24,970 nt of DNA from JBKCHH01 sp046302855 (GTDB taxonomy: Bacteria; Pseudomonadota; Alphaproteobacteria; Rickettsiales; UBA8987). Shown one piece after another: positions 1 to 7,299 of this stretch (the stretch's first letter is position 1; each line of letters opens with the position of its first letter). Position numbers and translations under genes: made by a program. The DNA is taken from assembly GCA_046302855.1 (NCBI GenBank), contig JBKCHH010000073.1:1-24970 (forward strand), written 5' to 3'. The notes beneath the pieces were generated by a model. That model did no database searches. It was not told the origin of the DNA and saw only the letters and a program-made list of their open reading frames with translations.

Positions 1-103
1 TTTTGCCGGAACTTGCAATTTTTTTTATTAATTCTTGCTCCTTAAACGAATAGGTTTGAGAAACATCAAACTTTTTATAAATGAAATTATTTAGCAAGAG
101 CAT
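1..103 (-). CDS. possible 5' end of an unknown gene (partial)
   Basis: An open frame on the minus strand runs from an ATG at 103 to the window edge without a stop, giving 34 codons that begin MLLLNNFIYKKFDVSQ. An in-frame TAA lies shortly upstream of this ATG. Codon use (CTA, TTA, AAA) fits the neighbours. No Shine-Dalgarno site is visible, but that is normal here. If real, the gene diverges from atpD, and the 145 bases between them would hold both promoters. The fragment is too short to recognise a family, and chance openness in AT-rich DNA is a fair alternative. Confidence 0.3.
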   Translation of the reverse strand, partial: MLLLNNFIYKKFDVSQTYSFKEQELIKKIASSGK

Positions 104-172
104 ACCATAAGATTAGTGCTGGAAAAAATCTATTCTGTGCCACAAAAAATAGCAAGAGGAGTATTTTAATTG

Positions 173-200
173 TTGAATGACTTGACCTTAAAAATAAAAT
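173..200 (+). promoter_or_regulatory. candidate sigma-70 promoter for atpD
   Basis: TTGAAT (173-178) is followed after 16 bases by TAAAAT (195-200), a fair match to -35 and -10 boxes about 50 bases before the atpD start. An overlapping alternative is TTGACC (182-187) with TACTAT (202-207), but its 14-base spacing is short. The call rests on consensus matching in very AT-rich DNA, so it is weak. Confidence 0.3.
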
Positions 201-248
201 ATACTATCTGCAACTTCACATTTTTTTAATCACATTTTAGAATATAAT

Positions 249-1688
249 ATGAGCAAAGATAAAAAAACAATCAATACTGGTAGCACAGGATTTATAAAAC
301 AGGTTATTTCGGCGGTGGTGGATGTTAAATTCCCCGGCACTCAGTTGCCTGCTATTTTAAACGCTCTTGAATGTGAAAATAATGGGAAAAAACTAATTTT
401 TGAAGTATCACAACATATTGGGGAAGATACGGTTCGTGCCATTGCGATGGATTCAACTGATGGGCTAGTGCGTGGGCAAGAGGTGCGTGATTTAGGCGCG
501 CCAATTTCTGTTCCGGTTGGTAGAGAAACACTTGGCAGAATTATAGATGTAATTGGCAACCCAATTGATGAAATGGGGGTAATTCATGCAAAAAAATATG
601 CACCAATTCATAATTCAGCGCCAAAATTAACGGAACAGGCAACGGAATCAGTTCAGCTAATTACTGGAATTAAGGTTATTGACCTTCTTACCCCCTATTT
701 AAAAGGTGGAAAAATTGGGCTTTTTGGCGGTGCGGGCGTTGGAAAAACGGTGCTTATCATGGAACTTATCAATAACATCGCCAAAGCACACGGGGGCTTT
801 TCAGTATTCGCAGGGGTGGGGGAAAGAACTAGGGAAGGTAATGATTTATATAAAGAAATGGTGGAATCTGGCGTAATTAATTTAAGCGACCTATCAAAAT
901 CTAAAGCAACCCTTGTTTATGGGCAAATGAATGAGCCACCGGGGGCAAGGGCAAGGGTAGCATTAACTGGGCTAACGCAAGCCGAATATTTTAGGGATGA
1001 AGAGGGGCAAGATGTTCTATTTTTCGTAGATAATATCTTCCGCTTTACCCAAGCAGGTTCTGAAGTTTCAGCCTTACTTGGTAGAATTCCATCAGCGGTT
1101 GGCTATCAGCCAACTCTAGCTACAGAAATGGGTGCGATGCAAGAACGCATTACTTCAACTGATAAGGGTTCAATTACCTCGGTTCAGGCAGTATATGTGC
1201 CAGCGGACGATTTAACAGACCCAGCGCCTGCCACTTCATTTGCTCACCTAGATGCAACTACAGTTTTATCTAGGCAGATAGCGGAAATTGGTATTTATCC
1301 AGCGGTTGACCCACTTGATTCTACTTCAAGAATTCTAGACCCAAGAATAGTTGGGGAAGAACACTACAAGGTGGCAAGGGAAGTGCAAAAAATTCTGCAA
1401 ACCTATAAATCGCTACAAGACATAATCGCCATTTTGGGGATGGATGAGCTTTCAGAGGAAGATAAGCTAACAGTTTCCCGTGCTAGAAAAATTCAACGCT
1501 TTTTATCGCAACCTTTCCATGTGGCAGAAGTATTTACTGGTTCACCCGGTGTGCTAGTTGGTCTGGCAGATACGATAAAGGGCTTTAAAGCAATTTGCGA
1601 AGGTAAGTATGATGACCTTCCAGAATCTGCCTTCTACATGGTTGGAACCATTGAAGATGTTGAGGCTAAGGCCAAAAAACTTGCGTAA
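249..1688 (+). CDS. atpD: F1F0 ATP synthase subunit beta
   Basis: This is the catalytic beta subunit of the F1 sector, which makes ATP from ADP and phosphate on the cytoplasmic face of the inner membrane. The 479-residue product is full length for the family. The Walker A loop GGAGVGKT is at residues 160-167, the Walker B strand VLFFVD near 256-261, and the GERTREGNDLY segment follows the P-loop as usual. The C-terminal SQPFHVAEVFTG segment is typical. The ATG at 249 sits in AT-rich DNA with no clear ribosome binding site. The alphaproteobacterial order is commonly atpHAGDC. Here atpG is not upstream and atpC is not downstream; folC follows after 18 bases, so this gene has been separated from the rest of the operon. 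Identity is certain. Confidence 0.98.
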   Translation: MSKDKKTINTGSTGFIKQVISAVVDVKFPGTQLPAILNALECENNGKKLIFEVSQHIGEDTVRAIAMDSTDGLVRGQEVRDLGAPISVPVGRETLGRIIDVIGNPIDEMGVIHAKKYAPIHNSAPKLTEQATESVQLITGIKVIDLLTPYLKGGKIGLFGGAGVGKTVLIMELINNIAKAHGGFSVFAGVGERTREGNDLYKEMVESGVINLSDLSKSKATLVYGQMNEPPGARARVALTGLTQAEYFRDEEGQDVLFFVDNIFRFTQAGSEVSALLGRIPSAVGYQPTLATEMGAMQERITSTDKGSITSVQAVYVPADDLTDPAPATSFAHLDATTVLSRQIAEIGIYPAVDPLDSTSRILDPRIVGEEHYKVAREVQKILQTYKSLQDIIAILGMDELSEEDKLTVSRARKIQRFLSQPFHVAEVFTGSPGVLVGLADTIKGFKAICEGKYDDLPESAFYMVGTIEDVEAKAKKLA

Positions 1689-1706
1689 AAGCTAAGCCAA
1701 GCCCCT

Positions 1707-2906
1707 ATGTTTCTACCGCCTTGGCCAAGAATTGGTGAGCAACAAAAAATTAATTATAATCTAAAAGATATTACCAATTTTTTGCATCTAATTGGCAACC
1801 CACAAAACCATATTCCAAATATTATCCATATTGCTGGAACCAATGGCAAAGGCTCAACCCTTAGCTTTCTAAAGGCAATTTTAGAGGCAAACAACTACAA
1901 GGTAAATGCCTATACCTCACCCCATTTGTTAGAATTTAATGAGCGAATTTATTTGGGTGGCAATAATATCACAGACGCAGAAATTAATAGCTACGCCAAG
2001 TATCTAGAAAAAAAGGCTGAAAATCTACCAATTACCTTTTTTGAAGGCACTACCGCTATGGCATTTTATGCTTTTAGCAAAAACAAGGCTGATTTTACCC
2101 TGCTTGAAACTGGCTGTGGTGGTAGGTTAGATGCTACTAATGTAGTAGAAAAAAAACTCGCCACCATTATAACCTCCATTTCTTTTGATCATATGCAACT
2201 GCTTGGCAATACCATTAGCAAAATCGCTTATGAAAAGGCCTGCATTATGCGGGCAAATACCCACGCTATTATAGCCAAACAGGAATATAAAACTGCTCTG
2301 AAGGTTCTATTAAATTACGCCACAAAAATAAATGCCAAGCCATTTGTTTATGGGAAGGATTTTTTTTCCACAAAACATAAGCTAGGGCTTGTTGGTAAAC
2401 ATCAGGTTTTTAATGCCAGTAGTGCCCTTGCCTGCATAGAAAATTTAAAGGAAGATGGATTTAAGTTTTCAGATGAAAAAATTAAGCAGGGGTTAGAAAA
2501 TGCCACTTGGCCAGCCAGAATGCAAAAGGTTTTTTTTCAAGGGAAAGAAGTTTGGCTAGATGGCTGCCATAATAGAGATGGAGCCAAGAAGCTGGTAGAA
2601 AATTTGCAAGGTTTTCAAGAAAAAATCACCATTTTTATGAGTATAAAACAGGGTAAGGAGGTAGCAGAAATCATCAAGCCATTTTCTAAACTAAGCAACG
2701 CAACCATCTATTTTTGCCCGATGGACTCAATGGATTATGAAAATTTAGAAATGCTCGTAAAAATAGCAAATGAATATAACATTAAGGCCAAAAAAACCAC
2801 TGACTATAAAAAAACACTAAACCTAATTGATAAAACAGAAAAAATAGTTTTTTGCGGCTCCCTATATTTTATGGCGGAGATTATAAGTGCATCAAATACA
2901 AAATAA
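1707..2906 (+). CDS. folC: folylpolyglutamate / dihydrofolate synthase
   Basis: FolC adds glutamate to dihydropteroate and to folates in an ATP-dependent Mur-ligase-like reaction, supplying retained cytosolic folate cofactors. The 399-residue product starts with an MFLPPWPRIG segment, as many FolC proteins do. It carries the ATP-binding loop GTNGKGS (residues 44-50), the TSPHLLEFNERI segment just after it, and the GCGGRLDATN motif of the central domain. The C-terminal domain has the expected LDGCHNRDGA motif. Spacing of 18 bases from the atpD stop suggests co-transcription, although no Shine-Dalgarno site is seen. Folate cofactors link it loosely to purN and purH in this window. No oddities were seen. 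Confidence 0.94.
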   Translation: MFLPPWPRIGEQQKINYNLKDITNFLHLIGNPQNHIPNIIHIAGTNGKGSTLSFLKAILEANNYKVNAYTSPHLLEFNERIYLGGNNITDAEINSYAKYLEKKAENLPITFFEGTTAMAFYAFSKNKADFTLLETGCGGRLDATNVVEKKLATIITSISFDHMQLLGNTISKIAYEKACIMRANTHAIIAKQEYKTALKVLLNYATKINAKPFVYGKDFFSTKHKLGLVGKHQVFNASSALACIENLKEDGFKFSDEKIKQGLENATWPARMQKVFFQGKEVWLDGCHNRDGAKKLVENLQGFQEKITIFMSIKQGKEVAEIIKPFSKLSNATIYFCPMDSMDYENLEMLVKIANEYNIKAKKTTDYKKTLNLIDKTEKIVFCGSLYFMAEIISASNTK

Positions 2907-2957
2907 CCTTGATTTTACTTAGTTTGCACCTAAATAACCCTAAAGAAATAAAACACT

Positions 2958-3575
2958 ATGCAAGAGAGCGAAAATACCGAAAATAAACCTTCTGAAACAT
3001 TTTCCGAAAAGGTTAAAAAACAAAGGGAAGAAGAGCTAGAGCCTGAAAAGCTGTTAGAGCAAATTAAAGATTTGGGAATAAAACTAAAAGAGGCAGAAGA
3101 AAAGCTAAAAGATTTAGAGGATAAAAACCTAAGGCTAAATGCAGAAATGCAAAATACTAGAAGCCGTTCTCTAAAAGAAAACGCCACAGCAAGAGAATAC
3201 GCTATTCAAAACTTTGCCAGCGATTTAACCGTTGTTTCTGAACATATGATTTTAGCCACCAAAAGTGTGGGGGAAGAGGCACTTGCCAATAATGACATTG
3301 CCAAAAAAATTCTAGATGGGGTAAAAATTACGCTAGATGAGCTAACTAGCGTTTTTTCTAAATATGGCGTGGTGCGAATAAACCCAGAAATTGGCGAAAG
3401 TTTTAATCACGAGCTACACCAAGCCCTAACGGAAATTCCTTCAAAAGAGCATAAAAGTGGTTTAGTTTTGGCAATTATTCAAGCCGGATATAAGTTTAAA
3501 GATAGGCTCCTTCGCCCCGCTTTAGTTGGAGTTAGCAAAAAAACCGAAGATGAAAAACAAGAAGATATATCTTGA
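2958..3575 (+). CDS. grpE: DnaK nucleotide exchange factor GrpE
   Basis: GrpE is the dimeric cochaperone that releases ADP from DnaK. The 205-residue product has a long charged N-terminal coiled coil (about residues 15-75, rich in E, K and L) and then the four-helix and beta-wing region. The ending is characteristic: a KYGVVRINPEIGESFNHELHQAL stretch (in part the usual G..FDP..HQA signature, with NHELHQ) and a GYKFKDRLLRPALVGVSK tail. dnaK and dnaJ are not in the window. The 3' end overlaps the start of the cysteine desulfurase gene by 26 bases, so translation of the two is probably linked. The start is an ATG in AT-rich DNA without a clear ribosome binding site. Confidence 0.95.
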   Translation: MQESENTENKPSETFSEKVKKQREEELEPEKLLEQIKDLGIKLKEAEEKLKDLEDKNLRLNAEMQNTRSRSLKENATAREYAIQNFASDLTVVSEHMILATKSVGEEALANNDIAKKILDGVKITLDELTSVFSKYGVVRINPEIGESFNHELHQALTEIPSKEHKSGLVLAIIQAGYKFKDRLLRPALVGVSKKTEDEKQEDIS

Positions 3576-4689
3576 TTATAATGCCACCTCGCCCCTTTTA
3601 AAGGAAGTAGAAAAGGAGATTTTAAGGGCAATAAAAAATCATCAATTTTTACCTCTTAACCCCTCTTCAATTCATTTTTATGGGCGTGAGGGTAAAAAGC
3701 TAATTAATCAAACAAAGCAAAAATTAAAAGAGTTCTTGAAGGCTAGCAATGCGGAAGTAATTTTCACCGCCTCTGCTACAGAGGCTAATAACCTAGCCCT
3801 TAGGGGCTTTAGGGATAATGCAGGCAATAGGGCGAAATCTGTTATAATTTCTGCCACTGAACATTCCTCCGTTTTAAAAACCGCTCAAATTATAGCTGAA
3901 AATTTGTTTGTAGTTAGGGTAGATGCTAATGGAGTGATAGACCTAAAACACTTAAAAGAAATTTTGCAAACCGCTCCAAAGCCAGTTTTGATTTCAATAA
4001 TTTTTGCCAATAATGAAATAGGCACCATTCAACCAATTAAAGAAATTGCCCAGCTTTCTATTGAACACAATGCCTATTTCCACACAGATGCAGTGCAGAT
4101 GGTGGGTAAAAAAAGGGTGGATTTTGATGATTTAAATGTGGATATGCTTTCCCTTTCTGCCCATAAGTTTGGTGCTTTGCAGGGAATTGGGGCATTATTG
4201 ATAAAAAAGGGCATTCACCTAGATGCCATTATTACCGGAGGTGGGCAAGAAAAAAACTATCGTTCAGGCACAGAAAATATGCTTGGCATTTTTTCGCTAC
4301 TAAAGGCGGTGGAAGCCTTGAGTAATTTTTCCATGCCAGATACCTTACGCAATTATTTGGAGAGTGAAATTGCAAAAAAAGCACCGGAAACTATTATAGT
4401 CGCCAAAAATACAACAAGGTTACCTAACACTACCTGCCTAATAATGAAGGGAATTAATTCTACTGAAACTCTACTGATTAATTTCGATTTAAAGGGCATT
4501 ATGGTTTCAAGTGGCTCTGCCTGCTCATCTGGCAAAATTGAACCCTCGCATGTATTAAAGGCACTTGGCTATAGTGATGTTCAGGCAAAATCCGCCATCC
4601 GTGTAAGTATCGGCAAATACACTACCAAAAAAGAAATAGACCAATTTGTAGATGCTTGGGTTGGGGAGTATAGTAAGATTTTGGGGTAA
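3550..4689 (+). CDS. cysteine desulfurase (NifS/IscS family)
   Basis: This PLP enzyme takes sulfur from cysteine as a persulfide for Fe-S clusters and other thio-cofactors. The product of 379 residues opens with KIYLDYNATSPL, the typical class V aminotransferase start. The PLP lysine is K206 in SLSAHKFGALQG. The catalytic loop SGSACSSG carries C325, close to the position seen in NifS/IscS. An earlier TTG at 3526 would add eight residues, but the ATG at 3550 fits the family start better and is preferred. The gene overlaps grpE by 26 bases. Rickettsiales often keep two such paralogues. No iscU or regulator is adjacent, so whether this is IscS itself or the NifS-like paralogue cannot be settled. 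Confidence 0.92.
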   Translation: MKNKKIYLDYNATSPLLKEVEKEILRAIKNHQFLPLNPSSIHFYGREGKKLINQTKQKLKEFLKASNAEVIFTASATEANNLALRGFRDNAGNRAKSVIISATEHSSVLKTAQIIAENLFVVRVDANGVIDLKHLKEILQTAPKPVLISIIFANNEIGTIQPIKEIAQLSIEHNAYFHTDAVQMVGKKRVDFDDLNVDMLSLSAHKFGALQGIGALLIKKGIHLDAIITGGGQEKNYRSGTENMLGIFSLLKAVEALSNFSMPDTLRNYLESEIAKKAPETIIVAKNTTRLPNTTCLIMKGINSTETLLINFDLKGIMVSSGSACSSGKIEPSHVLKALGYSDVQAKSAIRVSIGKYTTKKEIDQFVDAWVGEYSKILG

Positions 4690-4789
4690 GTTTTGGGAGT
4701 ATTTATTATAAATGCGTTAAAACACCTGTATTTTTCTTGTGTATATCAGTAATTTACCCTTGATTCTTTTTTTTTGCACTTTAGGCTGG

Positions 4790-4810
4790 AGGCTGATTGT
4801 TTTTCAGCCT
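4790..4810 (+). promoter_or_regulatory. hairpin directly before an ATG start
   Basis: AGGCTGA (4790-4796) and TCAGCCT (4804-4810) form a perfect 7-base inverted repeat with a 7-base loop. The right arm ends on the base before the ATG at 4811. In RNA this could hide the translation start. A partial extra copy of AGGCTG lies at 4783-4788. If translation begins at the upstream GTG (4739), the hairpin is simply within the coding region. Confidence 0.4.
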
Positions 4811-5422
4811 ATGAATTTTATTGAATTTGTTATAGAGGAATTTTACAGAGAAAATCCTAAAATTAAGCGAGAAGTAAATATTAACAATAACGATGAAATT
4901 GCTTGGTTAGCTGGACATGAGTTTGGTCATTATTTTGTTCAGCAATTATCTACACTCTTAGAAAAAGAATTGTTCCCTGAGACCTTTGCAACAAAAGATT
5001 GGGAAAACCGGAATTTTGCTTCTACTGATAAAAACGATGAAGCTGTAGTTGTATCTTTTATGGCTACTTTATTAAGAAATGAAAGTGTTTTAGATTATTA
5101 CTTGAGAGAAAATAATGAGGAAAAACTTTACAATAATTCAGCCGTTATTATAAAATCAGCAAGTAAAGCACTGAAAGAATTTAATCAGACCATAACAATA
5201 AAAAATGCAGATTTAGAATTAGTGATAGCTTGTGCCATGGTTTTTGATAAAAAATGGAGAGAAAAATTTGGTGAATACTACTATCAAACACCATATTCAG
5301 TATTTAAAGCCTTAACAAAAGAAGATGTTGATACAGTTATACAAGAGACTTCTAAAAACATTAGTATTCCTATTGGTACTTTAACTAAGTCCAGTAAAGA
5401 TAAAACCCAAACACTTGTTTGA
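4811..5422 (+). CDS. unknown protein with HEFGH zincin-like motif
   Basis: The family is not recognised. With the ATG at 4811 the product is 203 residues. An in-frame GTG at 4739 would add 24 mostly hydrophobic residues (LPLILFFCTLGWRLIVF), possibly a membrane anchor. Residues 36-40 read HEFGH, a perfect HExxH zinc-binding motif within WLAGHEFGHYFVQQL, which recalls metallopeptidase active sites. No third metal ligand can be assigned by eye, and the rest is mixed helical and acidic. Codon use is unlike the neighbours: none of the 16 leucines counted uses CTA, a frequent codon nearby, and the gene ends in TGA. It stands alone between the cysteine desulfurase gene and a convergent GGDEF-like gene. 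Recent transfer is likely. Protease activity is a guess from the motif alone. Confidence 0.75.
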   Translation: MNFIEFVIEEFYRENPKIKREVNINNNDEIAWLAGHEFGHYFVQQLSTLLEKELFPETFATKDWENRNFASTDKNDEAVVVSFMATLLRNESVLDYYLRENNEEKLYNNSAVIIKSASKALKEFNQTITIKNADLELVIACAMVFDKKWREKFGEYYYQTPYSVFKALTKEDVDTVIQETSKNISIPIGTLTKSSKDKTQTLV

Positions 5423-5454
5423 TTATGCCTTATGCCGATATGTTTTCTAACTCC

Positions 5455-6000
5455 CTAATGCAAAATTAGGCTGTGGCTAAGCTCCTCTTGGCTGGAATTT
5501 AGATACTTAGCGAAGAACTTATGCTTATCTGCCTCTATATATAGTTCACTTGCTTGAATTTCTCTATCCTGCTTGTATTTTGGGGCAATTAGCGAAATAC
5601 CATAATGGGCAGAGAACTCTAATAACTCGCCATCATCAAGCTCAAATTCCGCTTCTAAAATTGCCATTTCGATTCTTTTGGCTAGAACTAAAGCCCCATC
5701 CATATCTGTTTCTGGCAGTAGCAGGGCAAATTCATAATTACCAAGGTATGAAATCTCATCAGATTTTCTAATCTGCTTATTTAGCACGGTGGCTATTTTT
5801 TTAATTAACACTTCTTTTAAAAGTTCCGCTGAGGTTCTGTTTTCAAGCTCAAACTCAAACAAAAGGAGGGAAGAAACAGTTGTAATTCTAGAGTTTCTAG
5901 CAATTTCTTTATCTACTAGGTGGAAAAAATAGTCTTTTGCAAGGGTGTTGGATAGTTTATCGAAAATTAAATCTTGAAAGGTTGGGAGGGGTTTTTTCAT
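5455..6000 (-). CDS. degenerate GGDEF-domain protein
   Basis: The 181-residue product fits the fold of a diguanylate cyclase domain: a helix with DYFFHLVDKEIARNS, a strand SLLLFEFE, then IRKSDEISYLGNYEFALLLPETDMDGALVLAKRI. The position of the GG(D/E)EF signature reads GNYEF (residues 87-91), so the second glycine and the metal-binding acidic residue are lost. Cyclic di-GMP synthesis is therefore unlikely, and a binding or structural role is more plausible. There is no sensor domain and no membrane segment. It is the last gene of a minus-strand cluster after ppa, a small helical protein and a FliO-like gene, with a 70-base gap before it. The link to motility is inferred from position. The start ATG has a weak AGGT-like sequence upstream. 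Confidence 0.72.
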   Translation of the reverse strand: MKKPLPTFQDLIFDKLSNTLAKDYFFHLVDKEIARNSRITTVSSLLLFEFELENRTSAELLKEVLIKKIATVLNKQIRKSDEISYLGNYEFALLLPETDMDGALVLAKRIEMAILEAEFELDDGELLEFSAHYGISLIAPKYKQDREIQASELYIEADKHKFFAKYLNSSQEELSHSLILH

Positions 6001-6070
6001 ACTAGCTTTACCTAAAATCTAGTTATGCATTAACCATACCATAAAAAAAATAAACCACAAGATATAGTTA

Positions 6071-6364
6071 TTAATTCTTTTCTTCCTTCTTTATATGGTG
6101 GATTTCATCAATTACCAAAGAGTTCTTATCTGAAAGCAAAAGCAGGTAAGAGTTGTTTTCGCAATTTACCAATACCAGCTTGTTTTTGCCATCAATATAT
6201 TTAGTTTCCTGAATAGAAATCTTTTGTTTGGGTGAGTTTTTGTTGAATTTATTGCTAAGCAACACCTGTTTATCTTGCAGTTTTTTTAGCAGAAAAACGG
6301 TAAAGTAAAGTAGGGCAATTACAAAGGCTAGGGAGGCTATGGTGTATAAAATATCCCCTATCAT
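6071..6364 (-). CDS. fliO: FliO-like flagellar export membrane protein
   Basis: The 97-residue protein has one N-terminal membrane helix (about residues 5-27, IASLAFVIALLYFTVFLLKK). A small soluble domain follows, with ISIQETKYIDGKNKLVLVNCENNSYLLLL. That pattern (a strand, then a basic 'K-x-LVLV' strand, then a 'YLLLL' strand) is what FliO shows. FliO helps assemble FliP in the flagellar type III export gate. Its ATG overlaps the stop of the upstream gene as ATGA (6361-6364), so the two are translationally coupled. FliO is poorly conserved, so the symbol is tentative. Supporting context is a clear fliN later in the window. fliP is not adjacent, as often happens in lineages with scattered flagellar genes. 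Confidence 0.6.
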   Translation of the reverse strand: MIGDILYTIASLAFVIALLYFTVFLLKKLQDKQVLLSNKFNKNSPKQKISIQETKYIDGKNKLVLVNCENNSYLLLLSDKNSLVIDEIHHIKKEEKN

Positions 6365-6723
6365 GAATTGGTATTTTGCATATTCTTTAAGTAGGCCTTG
6401 CCTGCATTGAAAGATTTATTAATGCCAGAAATTGCCTCTTCCACCAGCTTTTTTTCTGTTATTATAGACTGGTGATATTTTTTTATATCCTCGCAGATTT
6501 TCTCCATTTGAGAAAAATAGTTTTTGGCGATTGGCTTTGGCAAAAGAGAAATTTTTTCACAGGCAGATTGAATTTTGCCATAAACCTCGCTAATGGGGAG
6601 CAACAAAATGCTTTCTTTAGAGCTATTTTCAAATTCAGCAAACTGTTGTTCTATTTGGTGCAACAACAAATCTACATCGGCTACATTAATTTTATCGAAA
6701 AATTCCGCACTATTATTTTGCAT
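6361..6723 (-). CDS. small helical protein, possibly a flagellar chaperone
   Basis: The 120-residue product is almost entirely predicted helix, with heptad-like spacing (VDLLLHQIEQQFAEFEN; KIQSACEKISLLPKPIAKNYF; VEEAISGINKSFNAGKAYLKN). It has no signal peptide or membrane segment. Size, helicity and a position coupled to a FliO-like gene would fit a FlgN- or FliT-type export chaperone, but no diagnostic motif is visible and this is only a guess. The start overlaps the end of ppa by 11 bases and the stop overlaps the next ATG (ATGA), so it is firmly part of one operon. The gene is real on these grounds; the function is unknown. Confidence 0.75.
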   Translation of the reverse strand: MQNNSAEFFDKINVADVDLLLHQIEQQFAEFENSSKESILLLPISEVYGKIQSACEKISLLPKPIAKNYFSQMEKICEDIKKYHQSIITEKKLVEEAISGINKSFNAGKAYLKNMQNTNS

Positions 6724-7237
6724 TTTTTATACCTTCTTTAATGGCTTTTTTGGCGGTTTCTATATCCCTCCAACCAACCACCTCTACAAACTTGCCCTTT
6801 TCTAAATCTTTATATCTGGCGAAAAAATGGGCAATTTGGTCTAGAAATATTTTGGGGAAATCTTGGTAATCTTTTATATTATCATAAAAGGCGGTTAATT
6901 TTGGCACGGGAACGGCTAAGATTTTTTCATCCTGCCCACTTTCATCCTTCATTATTAGCACGCCAACTGGGCGACACTTAATTAAAACGCCAGATTGCAA
7001 GGGGTATTGCGTAACCACTAGCACATCTACCGGATCGCCATCACCAGATAGGGTATTTGGAATAAAGCCATAGTTGCAAGGGTAGAACATGGCGGTGAAT
7101 AAAAATCTATCAACCGCTATAATGCCCAAATCCTTATCAAACTCATACTTTATGGGGTTGGTGCCGGCAGATACTTCTATTATTACATTAAAATCTTCTG
7201 GTGGATTTTTGCCAATGGGAATTTTTTTGATATCCAT
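6713..7237 (-). CDS. ppa: inorganic pyrophosphatase
   Basis: Family I soluble pyrophosphatase hydrolyses PPi to two phosphates and so drives biosynthetic reactions that release PPi. The 174-residue length is typical of bacterial enzymes. Metal-binding aspartates are seen in GDGDPVDVLVV (residues 65-75), the YEFDKDLG segment near 31-38 matches the substrate-binding region, and MFYPCNYGFIP (50-60) is standard. It is the first gene of a minus-strand cluster with the helical protein, the FliO-like gene and the degenerate GGDEF gene. The 62-base gap to purN must hold two divergent promoters. No Shine-Dalgarno site is visible. Confidence 0.96.
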   Translation of the reverse strand: MDIKKIPIGKNPPEDFNVIIEVSAGTNPIKYEFDKDLGIIAVDRFLFTAMFYPCNYGFIPNTLSGDGDPVDVLVVTQYPLQSGVLIKCRPVGVLIMKDESGQDEKILAVPVPKLTAFYDNIKDYQDFPKIFLDQIAHFFARYKDLEKGKFVEVVGWRDIETAKKAIKEGIKNAK

Positions 7238-7299
7238 AGTTTTTTATTTTTAGTATATTAAATTAAATTTTTGCGAGCAAGTGTAATTAAAAGTATATA

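Noticed and set aside
170..232. Possible 20-residue leader peptide (TTG start after AGAGGAG) before atpD
   Set aside because: It uses a TTG start, has no biased composition or attenuator hairpin, and atpD is not known to be attenuated; chance is more likely.
7271..7299. TTGCGA...TATATA as a promoter of purN
   Set aside because: The -10 box would touch the ATG at 7300, so transcription would begin inside the gene.
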